A DNA stretch of 45,137 bases from NCBI GenBank assembly GCA_938020525.1, contig CALIHW010000072.1, positions 1-45,137 of the forward strand. Direction: 5' to 3'. Below, one piece after another: positions 1-8,079 of this stretch; within the stretch, counting starts at the first letter, position 1, and every line of letters begins with the position of its first letter. The notes below the pieces were generated by a model. It was not told where the DNA came from and did no database searches. It saw only the letters and a list, made by a program, of their open reading frames with translations. The translations under genes were made by a program, and so were the position numbers. Origin of the DNA: an uncultured Granulosicoccaceae bacterium (GTDB lineage: Bacteria > Pseudomonadota > Gammaproteobacteria > Granulosicoccales > Granulosicoccaceae).

Positions 1-1
1 C

Positions 2-121
2 TCTTCGTCAGCTCTTACTGAGCTTTATCAGACGCTTGTTAAGCTATTTTGTGATTATAAGGCTCAGATTCCCGTGCTCAATGAGAGCTGCGGTGAGCGG
101 CTAATAGCTTCGGGTAATTAG
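2..121 (+). CDS. C-terminal end of an unrecognised protein (truncated by window edge)
   Basis: The second forward frame is open from the window edge to a TAG at 119-121, giving 39 residues that start SSSALTELYQ and end GERLIASGN. The composition (helical, with Cys, Tyr and mixed charges) looks like real protein rather than chance, and the gene to the right, DUF493, is in the same orientation. The start lies outside the window. The family cannot be recognised from so short a tail, and chance openness over 120 nt remains possible. Confidence 0.35.
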   Translation, partial: SSSALTELYQTLVKLFCDYKAQIPVLNESCGERLIASGN

Positions 122-137
122 GGTTTTTACGACACCC

Positions 138-218
138 TCCCATAGGGAGAGTGACTTGGCTTTGGGTACGTGTATTAAAATATAGTCGAACAGGATTTCA
201 AAAAATGCTTTGGCGACA
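138..218. repeat. Dispersed intergenic repeat, copy 1
   Basis: About 80 bp here, beginning TCCCATAGGGAGAGTGAC and ending near TTTGGCGACA, recur almost unchanged at 7956-8036 (about three mismatches). Both copies lie in gene-free DNA on the same strand. The repeat begins with a CTCCC-ATA-GGGAG mini-palindrome and is followed by a second CTCCC/GAGAATGGC segment (221-239). It belongs to the same motif family that fills 7440-8080. Confidence 0.8.
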
Positions 219-363
219 GCCTCCCGGAGCGAGAATGGCTATACGGGGTTTCGCTTGCCGCTCGTATTAACGACGCACTCCCGCAAAAAGATAGAATGGC
301 TTGACCGGGCCATGTGTACTTCGATTAAACTTTGCCTTGTTAACTAAAGGCAAAATTCCAGAG

Positions 364-660
364 ATGCATGACGACTCTACAAATAGCAGTACAGCTGACG
401 ACGGACGACCGCTGAGGCACTTTCCTGACACCTATTCAATCAAGGCTGTTGGCAAGGATAAGGATGATTTTGCATCCTACGCCAGAGCAATTGTCGAGTC
501 GGTTATCGATGCATCAGAATCCATTTCGTACAAAATGCGCGAAAGCAAAAATGGCACCTACCTTTCAGTAACTATCGACTTTACAGCACGCGATCAGGAT
601 GAGCTTGATCTGGTCTTCACAACTATGAATGCCGATGATCGTGTGGTGTGGGTGCTATAG
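364..660 (+). CDS. ybeD: DUF493 family protein (YbeD-like)
   Basis: A 98-residue protein of the DUF493/YbeD family, close to the roughly 87 residues of E. coli YbeD. It fits the family's small ACT-like ferredoxin fold: hydrophobic strands around YSIKAVG and LSVTIDF, and a C-terminal WVL. The frame is open upstream to a TTG at 301, but the ATG at 364 is preferred because the first 21 residues look non-coding and the family begins near here. In many gammaproteobacteria ybeD sits just upstream of lipB, as here (24 bp gap). Biochemical function is unknown; a link to lipoate assembly is inferred from context only. Confidence 0.85.
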   Translation: MHDDSTNSSTADDGRPLRHFPDTYSIKAVGKDKDDFASYARAIVESVIDASESISYKMRESKNGTYLSVTIDFTARDQDELDLVFTTMNADDRVVWVL

Positions 661-684
661 TTTGGTCACGTAACTGGTGACCCG

Positions 685-1320
685 ATGACCTCTATTTTTG
701 TAAAAAAAACCGGCCTCCAGCCCTATGCTGCTGTTTTTGAAGAGATGCAGCAATTCACGAATTCCAGAACCCCAGAGACTGACGATGAGATCTGGGTTTT
801 ACAGCATTTACCTGTCTATACTCTCGGCCAGGCGGGAGATCCTGAGCATGTCCTTAATGCAGGTGAAATCCCGGTAGTACAGTCTGATCGCGGCGGACAA
901 GTGACCTACCATGGTCCAGGTCAGTTGATCGTCTATCCATTGATCGATCTCCGGCGATATAATCTCGGGGTTAGAAGCCTGGTTGAGTTACTGGAAGATG
1001 TCGTTATCTTATTGCTTGGCGAATTTGAAATTCAAGCTGAGAGTCGACTTGATGCACCGGGAGTATATGTTGGCGGAAAAAAAATAGCGGCACTCGGACT
1101 AAGAATTAGACACAGCTGTAGTTTTCACGGCTTGTCATTAAATATTGATATGGATCTTGAGCCTTTTACGCGAATAAACCCCTGCGGTTATCAAGGACTG
1201 GAAGTGACACAAATTTCTGATTTTAAAAATGAAGTCGATATTGAATCTGTTGCGGTTCGATTAGTAGAACTCCTGCTTGCAGCTTTTGATCATAAGAAAT
1301 CATACGGCAGCGCTCCTTAA
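685..1320 (+). CDS. lipB: Lipoyl(octanoyl) transferase LipB
   Basis: Cytoplasmic enzyme that moves octanoate from acyl carrier protein to the lipoyl domains of 2-oxoacid dehydrogenases and GcvH. The 211-residue product has the family hallmarks: RGGQVTYHGPGQL at residues 69-81, GGKKIAALGLR with the catalytic Lys at 133, and INPCGYQGLEVTQ with the acyl-thioester Cys at 167. Length matches E. coli LipB (213). ATG start 24 bp after the DUF493 gene, and lipA follows after 36 bp, so the three are probably co-transcribed. Identification is secure. Confidence 0.97.
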   Translation: MTSIFVKKTGLQPYAAVFEEMQQFTNSRTPETDDEIWVLQHLPVYTLGQAGDPEHVLNAGEIPVVQSDRGGQVTYHGPGQLIVYPLIDLRRYNLGVRSLVELLEDVVILLLGEFEIQAESRLDAPGVYVGGKKIAALGLRIRHSCSFHGLSLNIDMDLEPFTRINPCGYQGLEVTQISDFKNEVDIESVAVRLVELLLAAFDHKKSYGSAP

Positions 1321-1356
1321 CAGCTATACAATGGTGGTGAGTAAACGGCCTTTCTG

Positions 1357-2466
1357 ATGACTGATAATTCGACAAGCAAACCTTCCAAACTAGACGGCAT
1401 ACCGGTCGTTGTCAGCTCGCGGGGTGTTAACTCGCCCGGTGTTAACTCGTCAGTTGTAGATTCACCTGCTGTAAATTCACCAGCAGTGAATTCTGCAGCG
1501 ATTAATTCAGGAGACAAATACGTTACCGGCAATGGTTTTAAAGCCATTAAAGATGGCATCAAAGGTAACGATAGTGCCGCACCCGTGGCAGGTCGGAAAC
1601 CATCATGGCTTCGGGCAAAAGTGCCGGGCGGTGGTAAATATGAAGCAGTAAGAAAGAATGTACGCGAACACAAGCTTGCCACAGTATGTGAAGAGTCAAA
1701 GTGTCCCAATATTGGTGAGTGCTGGACTTCAGGTACCGCGACAATAATGGTTATGGGTGCTGTCTGTACTCGGGCCTGTAAATTCTGTTCGGTCGATACG
1801 GGCAATCCAAATGGCTGGCTTGATGCACAGGAACCTTCCAATACAGCCAGATCGGTTGAACTAATGGATCTTAAGTACGTTGTGATCACCTCAGTTGATC
1901 GCGATGATCTTGCGGATGGCGGTGCGGCGCATTATGCAGACTGCGTGAAAGCGATTAAATCATTGCGACCACAAACTGCTGTAGAGGCATTAACGCCAGA
2001 CTTTGATGGCCGAACTGAACTCGTAGAACTGGTGGTGGATTCAGGGTTGGAAGTGTTTGCTCAAAATGTTGAAACCGTGCGTCGGCTAACACATCCTGTA
2101 CGGGATATTCGTGCAGGGTATGAGCAGACAATCAATGTGCTGCAGCACGCAAAAAAACACAGACCGGATGTATTAACCAAAACCAGCTTAATGTTGGGGC
2201 TTGGTGAAACAGAGGATGAAATTGTTCAGACTATGGATGATCTGCGTGCCGCCAATGTAGACATACTGACGATGGGACAATATTTACGACCCACTGCAAA
2301 TCATCTGGAAGTGCAGCGCTATGTCAGTCCGGATGAGTTTGATTTGTATCGACAGTGGGGGCTTGAACGCGGCTTTCTCGAAGTGGTGTCAGGGCCGTTA
2401 GTGCGTTCGAGTTATCGTGCTGAACGTGTGCTTGAACTTAACAACGTCGGGCTAGATTCTGAGTAA
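1357..2466 (+). CDS. lipA: Lipoyl synthase LipA with repetitive N-terminal extension
   Basis: Radical SAM enzyme that inserts two sulfurs into octanoyl groups delivered by LipB. Auxiliary [4Fe-4S] Cys 111, 116 and 122 lie in [13 protein letters not shown]; the radical SAM CxxxCxxC is CTRACKFC (137, 141, 144). The C-terminal RSSYRAE supplies the conserved Ser ligand of the auxiliary cluster. At 369 residues it is about 48 longer than E. coli LipA. The excess is an N-terminal tail of five-residue repeats ([25 protein letters not shown]) at residues 24-52, a low-complexity linker not expected for the enzyme. If translation began later the catalytic domain would still be intact, but no better start is obvious. 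Confidence 0.96.
   Translation: MTDNSTSKPSKLDGIPVVVSSRGVNSPGVNSSVVDSPAVNSPAVNSAAINSGDKYVTGNGFKAIKDGIKGNDSAAPVAGRKPSWLRAKVPGGGKYEAVRKNVREHKLATVCEESKCPNIGECWTSGTATIMVMGAVCTRACKFCSVDTGNPNGWLDAQEPSNTARSVELMDLKYVVITSVDRDDLADGGAAHYADCVKAIKSLRPQTAVEALTPDFDGRTELVELVVDSGLEVFAQNVETVRRLTHPVRDIRAGYEQTINVLQHAKKHRPDVLTKTSLMLGLGETEDEIVQTMDDLRAANVDILTMGQYLRPTANHLEVQRYVSPDEFDLYRQWGLERGFLEVVSGPLVRSSYRAERVLELNNVGLDSE
1426..1512 (+). repeat. In-frame 15-nt tandem repeats inside lipA
   Basis: Six imperfect 15-nt units, each encoding a variant of V-N-S-P-A, lie near the 5' end of lipA. Because units are multiples of three they lengthen the protein without breaking it. Codons vary between units (GTTAACTCG, GTAAATTCA, GTGAATTCT), so the array is not freshly duplicated or has been diversified. 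Confidence 0.85.
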
Positions 2467-2484
2467 CCCGAGGTTGCATGCTAG

Positions 2485-2556
2485 TTTAGGATTTCACTTC
2501 GTCACTGGCTCAGGAATTCACTTCGTTACTAGTTCAGGAATTCACTTCGCCATTGG
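2485..2556 (-). repeat. Three 24-nt tandem copies of a gene's last codons plus stop
   Basis: Three adjacent 24-nt units (2485-2508, 2509-2532, 2533-2556) share the core CACTTCG. Read on the minus strand, the unit nearest the gene encodes the last residues of the membrane protein (E-V-N-S) and its TGA. The next two units, still in frame, would encode N-E-V-N-S-TGA and D-E-V-K-S-TAA. The stop-containing 3' end has therefore been reiterated beyond the functional stop. Confidence 0.85.
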
Positions 2557-2944
2557 AGCGATCACTGAGCGATCTTAAAAGTAACCCAATTCCGCCAAAT
2601 GCAAGTACCAGTATCACCATTAAATCAAATGCTGACATACCGCGCATTGAAAAATTTACTGTAGAAAGCACACCGAAGATCAGTGCGACAACAGAACCAA
2701 CAGTAAGTAACCATCCAATTGAGCTGCGTCGGTCGTAGAAGATCATGCCGACCCCAAATAAAAACGGAATCATGATCATGCCGCTGGTGATGCCATAGCC
2801 ACCAAAAGAGTAGACCCGATAACCCAGACCAAAGTTAGCACGTATAACTATTGCGTTAAGTAGCAGGTAAAAGCCACCGCAAGTCATGATTAGTCCGATC
2901 AGGAATGTTAATACGCCGCCTGGCGTTCCACCTGCACCTTTCAT
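2534..2944 (-). CDS. Small inner-membrane protein of unknown function
   Basis: 136 residues with about four hydrophobic spans (roughly 11-31, 50-69, 77-97 and 106-123) joined by short loops, one holding YDRRSS. The N-terminus is Gly-rich (MKGAGGTPGG) and no catalytic motif is visible. It converges on lipA and lies 59 bp downstream of the metB-like gene on the same strand, so it may be read from that transcript. The 3' end is part of the 24-nt tandem repeat. No family recognised. Confidence 0.75.
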   Translation of the reverse strand: MKGAGGTPGGVLTFLIGLIMTCGGFYLLLNAIVIRANFGLGYRVYSFGGYGITSGMIMIPFLFGVGMIFYDRRSSIGWLLTVGSVVALIFGVLSTVNFSMRGMSAFDLMVILVLAFGGIGLLLRSLSDRSNGEVNS

Positions 2945-3003
2945 GTTGTGTCCTTTCTTTGATCTTCGGGATGAATACTTTGCACCTGCGATTTAAATAC
3001 AGA

Positions 3004-4170
3004 TCACGCCAGGGCTTGATCGATATCTGCAATCAAATCTTCGATGTCTTCTATCCCGACAGACAATCTCACCAGTCCATCGTCTATTCCTAGTTCTGCT
3101 CGTTGAGCTGCCGGTATAGAGGCGTGAGTCATGATCGCAGGGTGTTCAATCAGGCTTTCAACGCCGCCGAGGCTTTCTGCAAGGGCGAATATTTCGACTT
3201 TCTCAAGAAACTTTTTCGCCGTTGGTAATCCACCTTTGAGCACCACTGTAACCATTCCACCCGGGCCGTCCATCTGCTTTTGAGCCAGCTGATATTGCGG
3301 GTGGCTCTTAAGGCCCGGGTAGTAAACCTTTTCTACAGCGCTGTGTGCTTCCAGGTGACTGGCGACTTCCATTGCTGATTCACAATGGCGTTGCATACGT
3401 AGCGACAGTGTTTTTAATCCGCGAAGTGCCAGAAAGCTATCGAAAGGTCCTTGAATAGCGCCTACTGAATTCTGTAGGAAGGTAAGGCTCTCTTCGAGTT
3501 CTTTGTTTTCACCAACAACCATAATACCGCCGACCATATCACTGTGACCGTTAAGGTATTTGGTTGCGGAGTGCATAACCAGATCAAAACCAAACTCTAA
3601 TGGTCTTTGGACGTAAGGGCTTGCGAATGTGTTGTCACAACAGCACAAGACTCCTTTGGCCTTTGCTATACCTGCGATACGTTCGAGGTCTGCGAGTTTA
3701 AGTAACGGGTTGGTAGGTGTTTCGACCCAAATCATGCGTGTTTTGGGGGTGATTGCAGCTTCCAGTAAATCGGTGTTGGCAAGGTCAACAAACGAAAACT
3801 CAAGACCCTGTGATTCACGCCGTACATTTTCAAACAGTCTGAACGATCCACCGTACAGGTCGTTCATAGCCACAATATGATCACCAGGTTTGAAATGATC
3901 CAGCAGTGTTGCAAGAGACGCTAACCCGGATGCAAATGCGAAACCGCGATTACCACTTTCAAGGTCTGCAACGCATCGTTCATACGCCATCCTAGTCGGG
4001 TTTTGAGAACGACTGTATTCGTAACCCTGATGAACGCCAGGGCTCGACTGCACGTATGTTGATGTTGCGTAAATCGGTGGCATGATTGCACCGGTAGACG
4101 GGTCTGGAGATTGGCCGGCGTGGATTGTTCGGGTGGTGAATCCCTGGCGGTTTTTGATCGATTTGCTCAT
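3004..4170 (-). CDS. metB: Cystathionine gamma-synthase/lyase family PLP enzyme
   Basis: PLP-dependent enzyme of Cys/Met transsulfuration (cytoplasm). Motifs: TRTIHAGQSPDPSTGA at the N-terminus, YSRSQNPTR, DNTFASPYVQRPL, and SATKYLNGHSD with the Schiff-base Lys at residue 204. The C-terminal region FALAESLGGVESLIEHPA is typical of the CGS/CGL group. The ATG at 4170 gives 388 residues, matching MetB (386); a TTG seven codons upstream also keeps the frame open. Sequence alone does not separate synthase from lyase. An odd local detail is CCC just before the PLP-contacting DNT. The homocysteine methyltransferase at 42.3 kb would act on the same metabolite pool. Confidence 0.9.
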   Translation of the reverse strand: MSKSIKNRQGFTTRTIHAGQSPDPSTGAIMPPIYATSTYVQSSPGVHQGYEYSRSQNPTRMAYERCVADLESGNRGFAFASGLASLATLLDHFKPGDHIVAMNDLYGGSFRLFENVRRESQGLEFSFVDLANTDLLEAAITPKTRMIWVETPTNPLLKLADLERIAGIAKAKGVLCCCDNTFASPYVQRPLEFGFDLVMHSATKYLNGHSDMVGGIMVVGENKELEESLTFLQNSVGAIQGPFDSFLALRGLKTLSLRMQRHCESAMEVASHLEAHSAVEKVYYPGLKSHPQYQLAQKQMDGPGGMVTVVLKGGLPTAKKFLEKVEIFALAESLGGVESLIEHPAIMTHASIPAAQRAELGIDDGLVRLSVGIEDIEDLIADIDQALA

Positions 4171-4330
4171 GGCGCTCAACTGTTTATCCAATCAAATCAT
4201 TCTAATGATTTGCGGCGTCAGAAGATAGCGCTGGAACTGTACAAGAGGTGTTGCGAACGGGGAGAGTAGCTTGCAGTTCGCAAGGGCAGTTCGCGAGAGG
4301 TGTCCTGCTAGCTGGTCGCGCGAATGCAAC

Positions 4331-4361
4331 GATGGCGCCCGAATAGGATTCGGGCGCCATC
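4331..4361 (-). terminator. Perfect 14-bp hairpin after the DHH gene
   Basis: GATGGCGCCCGAAT and its exact complement flank a 3-nt loop, 8 bp beyond the minus-strand stop of the DHH gene. There is no T-run on the minus strand, so it may stabilise the mRNA 3' end rather than terminate by itself. Confidence 0.6.
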
Positions 4362-4369
4362 CGAGAGAT

Positions 4370-5338
4370 TTAGCCGTCGTTTGTGATAGTACTTATCAAT
4401 TCACTGAGAACTTGCTCTGCTCGATCAGTGCTCACCTGACATGTACCGGCGGCCTGATGACCACCGCCGCCGTATTTAAGGCATAGCTCACCAACATTAG
4501 TTTTGGAGTCGCGCTTGAGAATTGATTTGCCGGTGGCATATACGACATTCTGCTTTTTCAATCCCCACATCTGGTGTATTGAAATGTTGCACTCAGGGAA
4601 GAGTGCGTAAATCATGAATCGATTAGTCGGATAGATTGTTTCTTCATCCTTTAAGTCGAGAACAACCAGATTGCCATGTACTGTTGCACATCTTTTGATC
4701 TGCTGTTTGGCTTTGGTTTTCATCGACATGTACAGTTCTATACGTTCCATAACATCTGGCAGCTGCAGAATTTCCTGAATGTTGTGCTCAGCACAGTAGT
4801 CGATCAACTTCATCATCAGTTCGTAGTTTGAAACAGTGAAGTCTCTGAATCGACCAAGTCCGGTACGTGCGTCCATCAGATAGTTCAGCAGCGTCCAGTC
4901 AGATGGCTCGAGAATTTCGCTGCGCAGATACTGTGCAGAGTCTGCCTTGTCTACCGCGACCATCATGTCATCCCAGTCTGCAGGAAATGTCGCAGCGCCA
5001 CCAAGGTAGTCGTACACCACTCGTGCGGCAGATGGTGCGTCGGCGTCAATGATGTGGTTATCGTGAGCGCCGTTTCTGATGGTTTCACTCAAGTGGTGAT
5101 CAAAAGCGAGGTAACACCCGGAAACATAGGGCAGGTTAGTCGTGATGTCGTTTTCATCAACCTCGATAGTCCCGTCCTGCATGTCTTTTGGATGTACGAA
5201 CTTGATTTCGTCAATGACATTAATGTGCTTCAACAGCACCGCACATGCGAGTCCGTCGAAATCACTCCGAGTAATAAGACGATACCGCTTTGAGGTATCA
5301 AGTATGAAATCTGAACTCGCTGCCTGGGGGAGACCCAT
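4370..5338 (-). CDS. DHH-family phosphoesterase
   Basis: 322-residue DHH/DHHA1 hydrolase of the group often annotated as exopolyphosphatase-related. Visible motifs: RSDFDG (residues 24-29, metal ligands), FDHH (79-82), and the C-terminal GGGGHQAAG (290-298) of DHHA1, which contacts substrate. Members are Mn-dependent phosphoesterases acting on oligonucleotides, cyclic dinucleotides, pAp or polyphosphate; the substrate cannot be assigned here. No CBS or membrane domains are present, so this is a stand-alone soluble enzyme. Transcribed alone, with a strong hairpin downstream. Confidence 0.88.
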   Translation of the reverse strand: MGLPQAASSDFILDTSKRYRLITRSDFDGLACAVLLKHINVIDEIKFVHPKDMQDGTIEVDENDITTNLPYVSGCYLAFDHHLSETIRNGAHDNHIIDADAPSAARVVYDYLGGAATFPADWDDMMVAVDKADSAQYLRSEILEPSDWTLLNYLMDARTGLGRFRDFTVSNYELMMKLIDYCAEHNIQEILQLPDVMERIELYMSMKTKAKQQIKRCATVHGNLVVLDLKDEETIYPTNRFMIYALFPECNISIHQMWGLKKQNVVYATGKSILKRDSKTNVGELCLKYGGGGHQAAGTCQVSTDRAEQVLSELISTITNDG

Positions 5339-5746
5339 CAGTATTCTCCGATATTTTAAAGACGCAAATCGGCGTCTGACCGCTGTGCCAGGACTAGCGG
5401 CATTTTGAGTAATTAACTTAGCCGATTGTATTTGTGGCGCGAGCTATTCGATGTTTTATTGGCGCATTTATTACGATGGCTGGTCCGTAATCAGTCTGCC
5501 TGTTTTTATTTAAGTGTTTGATAAATATATAATAAAAATTTTCCGCTATGATTGTTGGGTTTGGTATTACCCGGCATGAATATTTCTGTTGCTAATGGCT
5601 GGGGTGATGGAATATGGTCGAATTTAAAAATATGTTCCTAAGAGTCAACTTTCAGTCCTATCATTAGTCAGATGTTTGGATCAGATATTAAATTCTGCTC
5701 CGTGAAGTGCTGAACCAATCCAAATTTAGAACAGGGTCTAACCAAG
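5339..5746. promoter_or_regulatory. Divergent promoter region between DHH gene and sbmA
   Basis: About 400 bp without a gene between two divergent genes. The central part (5500-5545) is strongly A/T-rich and includes a perfect TATAAT at 5528-5533. No good -35 box at standard spacing was found for it, so the promoter assignment is tentative. No operator palindrome or riboswitch was recognised. Confidence 0.4.
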
Positions 5747-6988
5747 ATGTTTGATTCGTTTTTTCCATCGCCGCGAAAGTTTCTGATGTCGGCCATTGTG
5801 TGGTTTTTTGCCAGTCTGTTTCTCTGGTACGGCTTGTTTGATGGCATGGCTGCGCAGTTCAGTCTGATGAAAGAAGCACTGCCGACTGTCGATGGTCAGC
5901 GCGAACCATTTTTAAATCCAGATAAGGTGTGGCTGTACCAGTACATCGTTATAGTCACGGCGCTGTTCTGCGTCGCCTGGTTCTTTATTGAACGGAACCG
6001 TTGGTACTGGTGGGCTGTAGTCGGATCAGCAGTGATACTGCTAGTGACTTACTTCCAGGTGCAGCTTGGCGTCTATATCAACAACTGGTATGGCGACTTC
6101 TACGATATGATTCAGTTGGCGCTCTCGGAGCGTGGAGTTAGCAACGTTACCAGTGAAGAGTTTTATGGCAAGCTTATAACGCTACTCTACATTTTGATTC
6201 CAAATATTCTGTTGTTGGTGCTGTTCTCCTATTTTACCCAGCACTACGTTTTTCGCTGGAGAACTGCGATGAACGAATATTATATGACTCACTGGGGTGC
6301 ACTAAGAACAATAGAAGGGGCAGCGCAGCGTGTGCAGGAAGATACTATGCGGTTTGCAAGTATCGTAGAGTCTTTGGGGTCAGCGTTTATTAGTTCGATA
6401 ATGACGCTGATAGCTTTTCTACCCCTACTGTGGAATCTATCAAAAGAAGTTACTGAGTTGCCCCTGATTGGGGCGGTCAATGGTTCTCTTGTATTTATTG
6501 CGCTTCTGTCTGCCGCATTTGGAACCGTCTTACTAGCAGCAGTTGGTTATAGATTGCCGGGACTTGAGTTTAACAATCAGAAGGTTGAAGCAGCTTATAG
6601 AAAAGAGCTGGTATATGGTGAGGATGATCAGGCTCGAGCTGCTCCGCCAACTGTTAATGAGTTGTTTGGGCATGTCAGAAAGAACTACTTTAAGCTGTAC
6701 TTTAACTATCTTTATTTCAATGTGTTCCGCTACGCCTACCTGCAGGGTGCTAACTTTATACCTTTAATCGCGCTGGGTCCCACATTTGTGGCGGGTGCTA
6801 TCACCTTTGGTATTTACCAGCAGATTAATAATGCTTTTTCTCGAGTTGAGAATTCTTTCCAGTTTCTGGTAAATTCATGGACAACAATTATTGAGCTGAT
6901 GTCTATTCACAAACGACTTAAAGCATTTGAATCTGTGATTGAACATAATGGACTGGATTCAAATACCGACGTTATTTTGTCCCACTAG
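5747..6988 (+). CDS. sbmA: SbmA/BacA-like peptide antibiotic transporter
   Basis: 413-residue inner-membrane protein of the SbmA/BacA family (E. coli SbmA 406), proton-driven importers of peptides such as microcins, bleomycin and proline-rich peptides. The N-terminus MFDSFFPSPRKFL, the loop IEGAAQRVQEDTMRFA (near residue 185) and the FRVENSFQFLV-type region near 355 fit the family. At least six membrane spans are evident and there is no nucleotide-binding domain, which separates it from ABC-fused YddA/BclA relatives. Single-gene unit with its own upstream region; the hairpin at 7011 follows. Confidence 0.9.
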   Translation: MFDSFFPSPRKFLMSAIVWFFASLFLWYGLFDGMAAQFSLMKEALPTVDGQREPFLNPDKVWLYQYIVIVTALFCVAWFFIERNRWYWWAVVGSAVILLVTYFQVQLGVYINNWYGDFYDMIQLALSERGVSNVTSEEFYGKLITLLYILIPNILLLVLFSYFTQHYVFRWRTAMNEYYMTHWGALRTIEGAAQRVQEDTMRFASIVESLGSAFISSIMTLIAFLPLLWNLSKEVTELPLIGAVNGSLVFIALLSAAFGTVLLAAVGYRLPGLEFNNQKVEAAYRKELVYGEDDQARAAPPTVNELFGHVRKNYFKLYFNYLYFNVFRYAYLQGANFIPLIALGPTFVAGAITFGIYQQINNAFSRVENSFQFLVNSWTTIIELMSIHKRLKAFESVIEHNGLDSNTDVILSH

Positions 6989-7004
6989 TTAATGTTGCTA
7001 GTGT

Positions 7005-7045
7005 AAAAAACGGCGAGACAATCACAGGGAAGGATTGTCTCGCCG
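7005..7045 (-). terminator. Intrinsic terminator (minus strand)
   Basis: A perfect 13-bp stem, CGGCGAGACAATC at 7011-7023 with its complement at 7033-7045, is followed on the minus strand by six T (7010-7005). It would end transcripts from the small lipoprotein gene; the stem may also protect the sbmA mRNA 3' end on the plus strand. Confidence 0.85.
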
Positions 7046-7157
7046 AATAGGGGTGGTACTACAACTACACCCTAAAGACTTCACTCTTAATCGGTACTGA
7101 ACTCAATCAAATTATAGCCAGTAATTTTTTAGTGCAGATGTCTAACTGAACATCACC

Positions 7158-7194
7158 TTAAAACTGTCAGTTAAACTCTCCCTTAAAACTCCCA
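7158..7194 (-). repeat. Reiterated stop codon at the end of the small lipoprotein gene
   Basis: Three units of 12, 12 and 13 nt on the minus strand, each ending GTTTAA or GTTTTAA. The first contains the true last codons and TAA (W-E-F-stop); the second repeats a TAA in the same frame; the third is shifted by one base. Same phenomenon as at 2485-2556. Confidence 0.7.
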
Positions 7195-7413
7195 GTGGCG
7201 CCTGCCGAAATGATAACCGCGAAATCTATGTCCGTTATCGTGGTTGAATTTGTACTGATTAGCTAAAAAGGCCGAAGGCAGTTCTTTACCGTAGAAAGAA
7301 GAGGCAGTGAATGTTGCCTGTGAGGTGTCTGGCTTCAGGGATTGGATCTGGCTGCATCCGCTTAACGTAAAAACCACTGCTGCGCTAAGACATAGGAGTG
7401 TGTGCTTTTTCAC
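7183..7413 (-). CDS. Small predicted lipoprotein
   Basis: 76 residues. The N-terminus MKKHTLLCLSAAVVFTLSGC is a clear lipoprotein signal with lipobox L-S-G-C (Cys 20), followed by about 56 mature residues. The C-terminus is rich in His, Arg and aromatics (GHRFRGYHFGRRHWEF). No family recognised. It stands alone with its own terminator (7005-7045). Asp is not at position +2 after the Cys (Ser is), so outer-membrane sorting is expected if the Lol rule holds. Confidence 0.75.
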   Translation of the reverse strand: MKKHTLLCLSAAVVFTLSGCSQIQSLKPDTSQATFTASSFYGKELPSAFLANQYKFNHDNGHRFRGYHFGRRHWEF

Positions 7414-7439
7414 TTTGATTCTCGGTGGTGGAATGACCC

Positions 7440-8079
7440 CACTCTAAACGTTACTGGGCCGTTTGGTTATTTCAATTTGGTAGAGAGTGCTCTGGTTGGC
7501 ATAACCAAATTCCTTAGGTAATCGTGGTGCAATAGCGCGCTGGGAAACGGGTAGGTGCTCTTGATCGATGAGTAGCCATTCTCCCTCCGGGAGAAAAGCT
7601 ATCCGGGTTTTGTTTGAGGCTAAAGCGACACTCTCACTGTGGGAGGGTCAGACGCGGTAGCGGCCGGGGAGGGAATGGTGTCATGCAAGCGGTAGTTAAA
7701 TCCGAGATATCGAACCCTCTTGCAAAGCAAACAACGCTTTGTATTCTCCCGGGGAGGGTGTCGTCAAAGGTTTTAGTGACTATCACATGACCATAACCAG
7801 TGCCGCTTTTGTCATTCTCCCTGGGGAGAATCCGGCGTGTAGATTGCGCTGGAAGAGGGGTGTGTCTGGTTAGATTTTCAATAACACTTCGAGCTTAAAT
7901 ATTGAATTTATTGCCAAAAGTATCCCTCTCCCAATGCAAACTATGCATTGGACTGTCCCATAGGGAGAGTGACTTGGCTTTGGGTACGTGCATTAAAATA
8001 TAGTCGAACAGGATTTCAAATAATGCTTTGACGACACCCGGGGGGAGAATAGCAATTCGGGTTTTTGTTGAGACTAACT
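7440..8079. other. Gene-free, repeat-rich stretch with CTCCC/GGGAG hairpins
   Basis: No credible gene. Inside are many copies of a mini-palindrome made of CTCCC and GGGAG: TTCTCCC-TCC-GGGAGAA near 7580, a reordered copy near 7745 running into GGTGTCGTC, ATTCTCCC-TG-GGGAGAAT near 7814, a longer one at 7924-7968, and GGGGGGAGAATAGC near 8040. Several are flanked by (GC)GACA or AATGGC, linking them to the 80 bp repeat. A separate stem, TTTGGTTAT (7462-7470) with ATAACCAAA (7501-7509), lies at the left end. Confidence 0.7.
7956..8036. repeat. Dispersed intergenic repeat, copy 2
   Basis: Same 80 bp sequence as at 138-218 with about three substitutions (for example CGTGCATT for CGTGTATT). The copies are 7.8 kb apart in direct orientation. 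The flanks differ: this one is preceded by a CCAATGCAAACTATGCATTGG palindrome-like segment at 7931-7951 and runs into the MITE-like element to its right. Confidence 0.8.

Noticed and set aside
1317-1889. 190-codon minus-strand open frame
   Set aside because: It lies opposite lipA and its repeats ([14 protein letters not shown] and similar) are just the complement of the VNSPA repeat; lipA is unmistakable.
2485-2556. CRISPR array
   Set aside because: Units are directly adjacent with no spacers, so this is a tandem repeat. No cas gene or spaced repeat occurs in the window.
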